Assembly (NCBI GenBank): GCA_913020235.1
Contig: CAJWBT010000144.1
Span: 1 to 6,283, forward strand
From: an uncultured Chloroflexota bacterium
Lineage (GTDB): Bacteria; Chloroflexota; Dehalococcoidia; UBA3495
Direction of reading: 5' to 3'
Length of the DNA stretch: 6,283 nt
Of the stretch, positions 1 through 5,101 are shown piece after piece; position 1 is the first letter of the stretch; each line of letters opens with the position of its first letter. The position numbers were made by a program, and so were the translations under genes. Under the pieces are notes generated by a model. That model saw only the letters and a program-made list of their open reading frames with translations. It was not told where the DNA came from and made no database searches.

Positions 1-647
1 GCGGCGGGACCCACGTGACGGCTACCGGCCAGGTGGGCACCCTGTTCGTCCTGGGCGAGTCGAGCATCGGTGGTGGGATGCGCCGTATCGAAGCGGTGAC
101 GGGGCAGGCCGCCGAACGGCTGTTCGTCGACTACGCCGCCAAGCTGGAGAGCTTGTCCCACAAACTGCAAACCCCGGTGGTCGACCTGGAGGCCCGGCTA
201 GACACCTTCATCCGGGACACCGAAGAACTCAGGCGCCGTCTGGCTACGCTGGAGCGGACCACGCTCCGGAGCGAAGCGGAGGCGATGCTGAAGCGGGTCG
301 AGGAGGTGGAAGGTGTCAAAGTAGTGGCGGGCCGAACGTCGGCCACCAGCGCCGAAGCCATGCGGGAGATGGGGGACTTCTTGAGGGCTAGGCTATCCAG
401 CGTGGTGGTGGTCCTGGCGGCCGTGATCAACGGCAGTCCCTTGCTGGTTACCATGGTCACGCCGGACCTGGTGGCCAAGGGCCTTCACGCCGGCAACCTG
501 GCGCGCGACGCCGCCAAGATCATGGGAGGAGGGGGAGGAGGCCGGCCCGAGATGGCCCAGGCCGGTGGCAAGCACGTCGAGAAGCTGGAAGAGGCTTTGC
601 AAGCGGTGCCGGGGTTGGTCCGCCAGAGCCTGTCTGGAGCTTCTTGA
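1..647 (+). CDS. alaS: Alanyl-tRNA synthetase, C-terminal part (5' truncated by window edge)
   Basis: AlaRS charges tRNA-Ala with alanine in the cytosol and hydrolyses mischarged Ser/Gly-tRNA-Ala. The visible part, about 214 residues, opens in the middle of the editing-domain zinc site: the first complete codons, from position 3, read GGTHV, and the two preceding bases (GC) fit the final bases of a Cys codon, giving the family motif CGGTH. It continues with RRIEAVTG, then a coiled-coil-like charged stretch (about 40-100), then the C-Ala/DHHA1 domain with its signature glycine run followed by RPEMAQAGGK near the end. The GTG at position 15 is an internal Val, not a start, because the conserved CGGTH lies in frame before it. 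The N-terminal aminoacylation domain lies outside the window. The stop TGA (645-647) is followed directly by an in-frame TAA and then the ribosome binding site of ruvX, so the two genes are probably co-transcribed. Confidence 0.97.
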   Translation, partial: GGTHVTATGQVGTLFVLGESSIGGGMRRIEAVTGQAAERLFVDYAAKLESLSHKLQTPVVDLEARLDTFIRDTEELRRRLATLERTTLRSEAEAMLKRVEEVEGVKVVAGRTSATSAEAMREMGDFLRARLSSVVVVLAAVINGSPLLVTMVTPDLVAKGLHAGNLARDAAKIMGGGGGGRPEMAQAGGKHVEKLEEALQAVPGLVRQSLSGAS

Positions 648-648
648 T

Positions 649-654
649 AAGGAG
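649..654 (+). promoter_or_regulatory. Ribosome binding site AAGGAG that decides the ruvX start
   Basis: A strong Shine-Dalgarno sequence, AAGGAG, begins inside the TAA that follows the alaS stop and ends 8 nt before the CTG at 663. No ATG, GTG or TTG lies at a usable distance in the ruvX frame. The nearby TTG at 655 is in another frame and meets TGA after two more codons. The site therefore points to the CTG as the initiation codon. Confidence 0.75.
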
Positions 655-662
655 TTGGGACG

Positions 663-1076
663 CTGAGACTGCTGGCTCTTGACCTGGGAGAGCGCCGCAT
701 CGGTCTGGCGGTCAGCGACGCCGCGGGGACCCTGGCTTTTCCCGCAGGCCACCTGGTGCGCTCCAAACTGGCGCCCGACGTAGAGCGCGTCCTGGCGATC
801 GGTCGAGACCGGGAAGTCCAGGGATTCGTTGTCGGGATACCCTTCAGCTTGGATGGCGGGTCAGGTCCGGGAGCCCGGCGGGCGCGAAGGTTCGCCAGCT
901 CCCTCCGGAAACACACCGATCTCCCCGTTTACACGGTGGACGAAAGCTTCACCTCCGTGGAGGCTGAGGGTCTGCTGAGGGAGGCGGGCCGCCAGCCCTC
1001 CCGGGAGAAGGGCTCCGTGGATGAAGCGGCGGCCGCGTTGATCCTGGAACGGTTCCTGGACCCGCGGACGGAGTAG
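663..1076 (+). CDS. ruvX: RuvX/YqgF RNase H-fold nuclease (Holliday junction resolvase-like, 16S pre-rRNA processing), CTG start
   Basis: This family is an RNase H-fold nuclease linked to 16S rRNA 5'-end maturation and proposed as a Holliday junction resolvase. Starting at CTG 663 the product is 137 residues, close to the usual 135-150. It begins MRLLALDLGERRIGLAVSD, the hallmark first strand with catalytic Asp7. Further family motifs follow: VVGIPFSLDG (about 56-65), VDE (92-94) where DERLTT is usual (here DESFTS), and VDEAAAALILE (119-129) with Asp120. A gene call from the first conventional start, GTG 756, would give 106 residues and lose Asp7, so it is almost certainly wrong. The in-frame stop TAA at 648-650 excludes anything further upstream. 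The gene lies 15 nt after alaS with its own strong SD, a typical alaS-yqgF operon. The identification is firm; the CTG start is an inference from frame, SD and homology. Confidence 0.93.
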   Translation: MRLLALDLGERRIGLAVSDAAGTLAFPAGHLVRSKLAPDVERVLAIGRDREVQGFVVGIPFSLDGGSGPGARRARRFASSLRKHTDLPVYTVDESFTSVEAEGLLREAGRQPSREKGSVDEAAAALILERFLDPRTE

Positions 1077-1305
1077 GCCTCCTTATTCTCGCCTCTTTGC
1101 ACCTTCCTTGTGACGCGCGGGAGCTTGAGGGCGCCCATCAAGAGTTACCGCGGAGCGGTGCAGGTCTTCGGTTTCTCCGCGCCCGTGCAGACTCTGCTCC
1201 ATGAACGAGTCGCCAATTCCGGCGGTGAGTGAATCCCCCTTAGCCAAATTTGGGGATGCAGAGGGATTTGGCCCAGCAATCTAGAAATGGCTCCGGCGTA
1301 GCTGT

Positions 1306-1347
1306 CCAGACAGGGCTCAGCGAACCCTGGCGAGCCTGGATGTCTGG
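1306..1347. other. Interrupted hairpin, 12 bp, between ruvX and plsY
   Basis: CCAGACA (1306-1312) is perfectly complementary to TGTCTGG (1341-1347). Inside it, GGCTC (1314-1318) pairs with GAGCC (1332-1336), leaving a 13-nt loop and an asymmetric internal loop (1 nt against 4 nt). There is no U-tract on either side, so it is not a classical terminator. It may be part of a structured RNA or leader, and the sequence does not show which strand is transcribed. Confidence 0.4.
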
Positions 1348-1433
1348 CGGGTGGGCGCCCGTAAGATCGTCGCGAGAACACGGGAACCCGTGCCCGCTGC
1401 CCTTTTGTGGAACCGGTTTACCTGATATATTAG

Positions 1434-1442
1434 TGCTATAAT
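1434..1442 (+). promoter_or_regulatory. Extended -10 promoter TGCTATAAT, probable plsY promoter
   Basis: A perfect TATAAT (1437-1442) is preceded by TG plus one base, the extended -10 form that works with a weak -35. No good -35 is seen at 16-18 bp; the nearest candidates are TTTACC at 14 bp and GGTTTA at 16 bp. A start near 1449 would leave a leader of about 115 nt before plsY. A second, weaker box, TATAGT (1505-1510), could give a leader of roughly 50 nt but has no -35 partner. Confidence 0.5.
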
Positions 1443-1564
1443 CCTTTCGGCCATTAGCGATGTAATCCCGGCGCTCGGGCCCAGGCGGCCACGAAACCTG
1501 TTACTATAGTCAAAGCCGCCGCCAGTCGGCCGGTGGCGGATGTCCGCAAAGCGATGGTGGGGCA

Positions 1565-2305
1565 GTGTTTGGCGAGTACCTAGAAATTCAGAAGCTTATC
1601 GTTGCGATCGTGGCCGGGTATTTGCTCGGTTCGATCCCGTTTGCCTACCTAGCGGCCCGGTACCGCGGAAAAGACATCTTCAATACCGGTAGCAGGACGG
1701 CCGGAACTGCCAACGTGTTTTGGAATATAGGCCGGCGCACCGGTACCGTGGTCTTGCTGGGAGACGTGGCCAAGGGGTCGGCCGCGGTGATATTCGCCGG
1801 GATGTTGGACGTATCGTGGTCCGTGGCTCTGCTCGCCGGAGGCGCGGCGATCCTGGGCCATTGGAAATCGATCTTCTCCGGCTTCCGGGGTGGCGACGGG
1901 ATGGCGCCTCTGATCGGCGTGACCGTCACCCTGGAACCTGGCATCGGGTCCCTGGGCATCATGATCGGCGTGGCCGTGCTGTTGCTGCTGCGCCGCTCGC
2001 CCCTGCGTTCGGCATGGGGCATGGCTGCCTGCTTCATCGCGATGCTGGGAGTGAGCCAGTATTACCAGGTAGACCGCGACCTGGTGATGGGTCTGGTCGC
2101 ACTGGCCATGCTGGTCCTCTTTCGAAGTATCATCGGCCGCCGCAGCCGGATGCGCATTCCAGCCCATGACGCGGATGAAGTGGATCTGGCCCTTGAACTT
2201 GAGCTTGAACTGGAGCTTGAACTCAAACTAGAGCTTGACCTGAACTTGGAACCGGACCACGACTCCGACTCCGAACTGGGTCCGGCCACCCAAGAGAACC
2301 GCTAG
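1565..2305 (+). CDS. plsY: Divergent PlsY-type glycerol-3-phosphate acyltransferase (acyl-phosphate dependent) with (Leu-acidic)n tail
   Basis: PlsY is an integral membrane enzyme that transfers an acyl chain from acyl-phosphate to glycerol-3-phosphate, giving lysophosphatidic acid for phospholipid synthesis. The 246-residue product has the family layout. A first hydrophobic helix is followed by GSIPFAY (22-28). GSRTAGTANV (42-51) stands where GSGNxGATN is usual. DVAKG (67-71) follows, then LGHWKSIFSGFRGGDG (97-112) where GHxxPxFxGFxGGKG is usual, then helices at about 128-142, 150-163 and 172-190. The Asn to Thr change at 45 and Lys to Asp at 111 fall in substrate-binding motifs, so this may be a divergent paralogue rather than the main enzyme. 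After Arg197 comes a charged tail of about 49 residues not typical of a family usually near 200 residues. GTG 1565 is the first possible start after the in-frame TAA at 1463, but its SD (GGTGG, 4 nt away) is poor. Confidence 0.85.
   Translation: MFGEYLEIQKLIVAIVAGYLLGSIPFAYLAARYRGKDIFNTGSRTAGTANVFWNIGRRTGTVVLLGDVAKGSAAVIFAGMLDVSWSVALLAGGAAILGHWKSIFSGFRGGDGMAPLIGVTVTLEPGIGSLGIMIGVAVLLLLRRSPLRSAWGMAACFIAMLGVSQYYQVDRDLVMGLVALAMLVLFRSIIGRRSRMRIPAHDADEVDLALELELELELELKLELDLNLEPDHDSDSELGPATQENR
2192..2251 (+). repeat. Hexanucleotide repeat in the plsY 3' end, encoding a Leu-acidic dipeptide run
   Basis: Ten consecutive 6-bp units of the form CTN/TTG followed by GAR or a near variant (AAA, GAC, AAC in the later units) encode Leu-Glu repeated, drifting to Leu-Lys, Leu-Asp and Leu-Asn. 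A shorter GACTCC doublet follows at about 2261-2272. The frame stays open, so units can be gained or lost without a frameshift. Third-position variation between units indicates that the array is not freshly expanded. Confidence 0.9.
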
Positions 2306-3477
2306 CCGCTCTCTCCGCCGGCGTGCTGCCAACTCCACTGGAGCCGCCGGAGCTTCATGACCCAGCCCAGGTTGGCGTCTGCTGCTGCCTCATCCCGAAG
2401 CTGGGGCGCCAAACGCACCGCGTCTTCCAGGTGCCTGGCGCAGCGATCGAGGTCGCCGGTCTGAGAGTACAACCTGGCGGCATTGTAGTGGGCGGCGGCA
2501 AAATCCGGAGCAGCGTCCAGGGCCATTATGTACTCGGCCAGCGCTCCTTCCACGTCTCCCGAGGCTTCCAACGCCGCTCCCATGTTGCTGCGGGCTTCGG
2601 CAAAATCGGGACGTAAGGCCAGCGCCTCCTGATAGTCCTCCAGTGCCCGTGGGTAGTCCCCCAGCTCGTCGAAGGCAAGTCCCCGGTTATTGAACGCCTC
2701 GGCGTCTTCGGGCGAGAGCCTAACAACATCGGAGTAATCCGAGACCGCTTCCTCCAGGCGGCCCCGGTAGTAGTGGGTCCTCGCTCGGTTGAAAAACGCG
2801 TTGGAGTTCGAAGGGTTGAATTCCACCGCGGCAGTGTAATCGGCAATCGCCTGGTCATGCTGCCCCAGCTCATCCAGGGAAGCACCCCTGTTGAGGAAAG
2901 CGTTGGACAAGTCGGGCCGCAGCCCGATTACCCTATCGAAGTCCTCTATGGCTTCGTCATGGCGGCCCAGCCGCGCCAGCACCAGGCCCCGGTTGTAAAT
3001 GGCCTGGAGGTAGTCCGGCTTCAAACCGACGGCCCGGCCATAGTCGGTGGAGGCAAGCTCGTGCTCCCCCAGATCGTCGTAAGTGTTGCCTCGCTGGTAG
3101 TAGGCCTCGGCCAGGGACGGCTGGCGCTCGGTGACCCTAGTGAACTCAACGAGCGCCTCCCTCAGCTTCTTCTGCCGGAGGTAGGACAGCCCCAGGTTGA
3201 ATCCGGCGTCCGGATGGGACGGCTGGAGTTCCAGGATCTGTTGGTACACCTCGGCCGCGTCGGCGAATCGCCTCACGGCGAAACAGCCGTTGGCGTATAC
3301 CAGGCTGACTTCGGCCGGACTAGCAACTTCCAGGGCGTCTAGCACCCGCTGGATCTCCTGTTGCGCCTGATCGGTCAGTCTTGCCCCACGAGGCCGGGGA
3401 GTGAGGCGGGCCACCCCGATTTCATTTTCAGCGAGCAGTTCGGACAACGTGGACAGCAGCGCATCGGTTAGTCCCAT
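2302..3477 (-). CDS. TPR-repeat protein, nine tetratricopeptide repeats, function unknown
   Basis: From ATG 3477 the product is 391 residues. Residues 1-55 are not recognised. Nine consecutive 34-residue TPRs follow at about 56-361, with the family pattern in each (for example EAYYQRGNTYDDLGEHELAS, YNRGLVLARLGRHDEAIEDF, FNNRGLAFDELGDYPRALED), then a capping helix near 365-381. TPR solenoids bind peptides or partner proteins; nothing here gives the partner. No signal peptide or membrane helix is seen, so it is probably cytosolic. The frame stays open upstream to ATG 3942, but that extension lies antisense to the glutaredoxin gene and is non-coding in appearance, so I reject it. ATG 3477 has no clear SD but has an extended -10 box 10 nt upstream, suggesting a leaderless transcript. 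GTG 3528 is a less likely start. The gene converges on plsY and shares its CTAG stop. Confidence 0.85.
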   Translation of the reverse strand: MGLTDALLSTLSELLAENEIGVARLTPRPRGARLTDQAQQEIQRVLDALEVASPAEVSLVYANGCFAVRRFADAAEVYQQILELQPSHPDAGFNLGLSYLRQKKLREALVEFTRVTERQPSLAEAYYQRGNTYDDLGEHELASTDYGRAVGLKPDYLQAIYNRGLVLARLGRHDEAIEDFDRVIGLRPDLSNAFLNRGASLDELGQHDQAIADYTAAVEFNPSNSNAFFNRARTHYYRGRLEEAVSDYSDVVRLSPEDAEAFNNRGLAFDELGDYPRALEDYQEALALRPDFAEARSNMGAALEASGDVEGALAEYIMALDAAPDFAAAHYNAARLYSQTGDLDRCARHLEDAVRLAPQLRDEAAADANLGWVMKLRRLQWSWQHAGGESG

Positions 3478-3487
3478 ATTGGTTCTA

Positions 3488-3496
3488 AGAATAACA
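3488..3496 (-). promoter_or_regulatory. Extended -10 TGTTATTCT for the TPR gene, near-leaderless
   Basis: On the minus strand TATTCT is preceded by TG plus one base and ends 10 nt before ATG 3477. A start 6-8 nt downstream of the box would leave only about 2-5 nt of leader, which agrees with the missing SD. No good -35 is seen. Confidence 0.4.
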
Positions 3497-3529
3497 CCGG
3501 GCGCGGCTAAAGGGAACGGAGCTTTCACG

Positions 3530-3558
3530 TTGATGAATTTTGCCGCCTCCCTTACAAT
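3530..3558 (+). promoter_or_regulatory. Sigma70-type promoter TTGATG-17-TACAAT for the glutaredoxin gene
   Basis: TTGATG (3530-3535, four of six consensus bases) and TACAAT (3553-3558, five of six) are separated by exactly 17 bp. The expected start near 3565 gives a leader of about 30 nt with an SD, GGGAG (3584-3588), 6 nt before the GTG start. It lies back to back with the TPR promoter. Confidence 0.65.
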
Positions 3559-3594
3559 GGAGATGGTGTCTATTTCTTTTCGTGGGAGTCCAAT

Positions 3595-3825
3595 GTGACG
3601 CAGACCAGCGAGCCAGGAATTGTAATGTATACTCACCCTTCGTGCGCCTTTTCGGCGGCGGCCAAGGCGGACTATCGCAAGCGCCAGGTGGAGTTTGCCG
3701 AGATAGATGTCTCCCTCCAGCCGGATGAGATTCCCGGGCTCGAACGGCTGACCGGGGGAGAACGCGTCACTCCGGTAATCGTCGAGAACGGCAACGTCAC
3801 TATCGGTTTCAAAGGAGGGTATTGA
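3595..3825 (+). CDS. Small glutaredoxin-fold protein with CAFS active site (UXX-star/NrdH-like)
   Basis: The product has 76 residues and a glutaredoxin layout: beta strand GIVMYTHPS (8-16), active site Cys17-Ala-Phe-Ser20, helix [10 protein letters not shown] (21-30), VEFAEIDVS (32-40), [12 protein letters not shown] (52-63) with the cis-Pro at 60, and VTIGFKGG (68-75). The second cysteine of the usual CxxC is Ser, so it cannot form the intramolecular disulfide and would act through a monothiol or glutathione-type mechanism, or bind a metal cluster. The length, CxxS motif and GF-GG-Y ending resemble the Cys forms of UXX-star (seleno)proteins, but I recall that resemblance rather than having tested it. 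The start GTG 3595 follows GGGAG at 6 nt; the overlapping ATG at 3593 meets TGA immediately. Its role is probably thiol redox; the partner is unknown. It is monocistronic by context, with a hairpin 12 nt after the stop. Confidence 0.88.
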   Translation: MTQTSEPGIVMYTHPSCAFSAAAKADYRKRQVEFAEIDVSLQPDEIPGLERLTGGERVTPVIVENGNVTIGFKGGY

Positions 3826-3837
3826 GACTTCTAGTGA

Positions 3838-3854
3838 CGGGCCTGTTAGGCCCG
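3838..3854 (+). terminator. GC-rich hairpin after the glutaredoxin gene, no U-tract
   Basis: CGGGCCT (3838-3844) and AGGCCCG (3848-3854) form a perfect 7-bp stem around a GTT loop, 12 nt after the stop codon. Position and stability suit a terminator, but no run of T follows on either strand, so it may act only weakly or as an RNA 3'-end stabiliser. Confidence 0.45.
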
Positions 3855-3881
3855 CATCCCCTTGTACACCCCCTTTATCCA

Positions 3882-3929
3882 ACGTTCTGGCCAAAGTTCT
3901 GACCACGGTTCTGGCCACGGTTCCGGACT
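3882..3929. repeat. Four 12-bp tandem repeats with GTTC at exact 12-bp spacing, upstream of recA
   Basis: GTTC occurs at 3884, 3896, 3908 and 3920, always 12 bp apart. The unit is close to NNGTTCTGGCCA; unit 2 has TGACCA, and unit 4 is more diverged (CCGGACT). The array lies between the hairpin behind the glutaredoxin gene and the recA leader, about 90-140 nt before the recA start. It has no start codon in the recA frame. Its place suggests an operator, perhaps for damage control of recA, but it could also be a neutral microsatellite. Confidence 0.8.
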
Positions 3930-3949
3930 CTTGCACTGACATCCGCTTG

Positions 3950-3978
3950 TTGTGGGCGCCGGGAGGCTATGGTAGGAT
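3950..3978 (+). promoter_or_regulatory. Weak candidate recA promoter TTGTGG-17-TAGGAT
   Basis: TTGTGG (3950-3955) and TAGGAT (3973-3978) are 17 bp apart. They match consensus at only three and four of six positions. An alternative -10, TATGGT (3968-3973), pairs with TTGTTG (3947-3952) at 15 bp. Either would start transcription about 35-45 nt before ATG 4022 and just downstream of the GTTC repeats. Confidence 0.3.
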
Positions 3979-4021
3979 GCTGCGCAGGCCCATGGAGACC
4001 GATAACGTGAGGATGATGGGA

Positions 4022-5101
4022 ATGAATAAGGACAAACTTGCGGCACTGGAAATTGCGCTGGAGCGAATCGAGAAGGATCATGGCAAGGGCGCGGTAATGC
4101 GCCTCGGAGAGGTGAGCCAGCAGCTCTCGACCGAGGCGATCGCCACCGGCTCCCTCGCATTGGACATGGCCCTGGGCATCGGCGGCATTCCGAAGGGGCG
4201 GGTGACCGAAATATTCGGGGCTGAATCCGCCGGCAAGTCCACCCTGGCCATCCATATCATGGCCGAGACCCAGAGAGCCGGCGGCATCGCGGCCTACGTG
4301 GACGTGGAACACGCCATGGACCCCACCTACGCCGCCAACTGCGGCCTGGACCTGGAGGGCCTTCTCATTGCTCAGCCAGACAGCGCCGAGCAGGCCCTGG
4401 ATATCACCGAGCAACTGGTCCGCAGCGGGGCGGTGGACGCGATAGTGATCGACAGCGTGGCCGCCCTGGTGCCCCAGGCGGAGATTGAGGGAGACATGGG
4501 GGATACCCATGTTGGTTTGCAGGCTCGGTTGATGTCCCAGGCCCTGCGCAAGCTGACCTCTACCATCCACCGTTCCCGGACCGCGGTGGTGTTCATTAAC
4601 CAACTCCGCGAAAAGATCGGCATCACCTACGGCAGCCCCGAGGTTACCCCAGGCGGCCGGGCCCTGAAGTTCTATAGCTCCGTCCGGATCGACCTGCGCC
4701 GGGTGGAATCGCTGAAACAGGGCGCCGAGATAATCGGCAACCGGGTACGCGCCCGAGTCGTTAAGAACAAGGTGGCCGCGCCTTTCCGGCTGGCTGAATT
4801 CGACATAATGTTCAACCAGGGCATCAGCAAGGTAGGAGACATCCTGGACCTGGCGGCGGCGCAAGGCATTATCAAGAAGGCGGGAGCTTTCTACTCCTAC
4901 GGCGATACCCGGCTGGGCCAAGGCCGTGAGAACTCCAAGGAGTTCATGACCCAGCATCCCGAGATCGCTGACTCCATCGAAGCCAGGGTGCGGGGCCGCT
5001 CTCCGGACCCGGACGGGCCGCCGGCCGGCGGCGTTGGCATCGACCACCAACAACCCGAAGAGACAGTGCCGGCCGCTTCCGAGCCGGAGCACCCGAAATA
5101 G
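4022..5101 (+). CDS. recA: RecA recombinase
   Basis: RecA is an ATP-dependent strand-exchange protein that forms filaments on single-stranded DNA, drives homologous recombination and triggers LexA self-cleavage. The 359-residue product is full length. It shows an N-terminal helix with KGAVMRLGE, Walker [10 protein letters not shown] (66-74, Lys72), VDVEHAMDP with Glu96, Walker B AIVID (140-144), loop L1 around [22 protein letters not shown], loop L2 in [10 protein letters not shown] (191-200) through TPGG with Gln194, GRALKFYSS, and a C-terminal domain ending near ARVRGR. A variable tail of about 33 residues follows. Walker A has Ala-Gly where Ser-Gly is usual, a minor change. ATG 4022 is preceded by GAGG (4009-4012) at 9 nt, and residue numbers agree closely with E. 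coli RecA from this start. ATGs at 3992, 4013 and 4016 and TTG 3947 are in frame but less likely. recX follows. Confidence 0.98.
   Translation: MNKDKLAALEIALERIEKDHGKGAVMRLGEVSQQLSTEAIATGSLALDMALGIGGIPKGRVTEIFGAESAGKSTLAIHIMAETQRAGGIAAYVDVEHAMDPTYAANCGLDLEGLLIAQPDSAEQALDITEQLVRSGAVDAIVIDSVAALVPQAEIEGDMGDTHVGLQARLMSQALRKLTSTIHRSRTAVVFINQLREKIGITYGSPEVTPGGRALKFYSSVRIDLRRVESLKQGAEIIGNRVRARVVKNKVAAPFRLAEFDIMFNQGISKVGDILDLAAAQGIIKKAGAFYSYGDTRLGQGRENSKEFMTQHPEIADSIEARVRGRSPDPDGPPAGGVGIDHQQPEETVPAASEPEHPK

Larger units (their letters stand above)
1077..1564. other. Intergenic region ruvX-plsY, 488 nt, rich in inverted repeats, no convincing gene
   Basis: The open frames here (for example 1145-1381 minus and 1250-1441 plus) have no recognisable motifs, so I treat them as noise. 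I looked for RNase P RNA, tmRNA, SRP RNA and tRNA signatures and saw none. What is present is a series of inverted repeats: CTTGAGG/CC(A)TCAAG (1124-1142), CGCGGAG/CTCCGCG (1149-1155 with 1175-1181), competing helices at 1232-1272, a 12-bp interrupted hairpin at 1306-1347, and CACGG/CCGTG (1379-1392) followed shortly by CCCTTTT. The ruvX transcript must end here, and the plsY promoter lies at the right end. A structured RNA or decayed element is possible but unproven. Confidence 0.6.

Noticed and set aside
1302..1313. CTGTC-CA-GACAG palindrome as a regulator operator
   Set aside because: Part of it is better explained as one arm of the larger hairpin 1306-1347, and it is far from any promoter.
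1145..1441. Short frames on both strands in the ruvX-plsY gap (78 residues minus, 63 residues plus)
   Set aside because: No motif, no convincing SD, and they overlap each other and the inverted repeats.
1649..2169. Long frames on both strands inside plsY
   Set aside because: They are shadows of plsY, whose helices and motifs are clear in the chosen frame.
3811..3902. Perfect SD-like AAAGGAGG at the end of the glutaredoxin gene followed by a 26-codon frame from TTG 3822
   Set aside because: The bases encode the glutaredoxin C-terminal Phe-Lys-Gly-Gly, so the match is explained by coding. The TTG is only 3 nt away, the GTG at 3834 is 15 nt away, and the frame runs through the hairpin into the repeat.
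3947..4021. N-terminal extension of RecA from TTG 3947 or ATG 3992
   Set aside because: RecA homology begins at the [10 protein letters not shown] segment, GAGG is well placed for ATG 4022, and key residue numbers fit this start.
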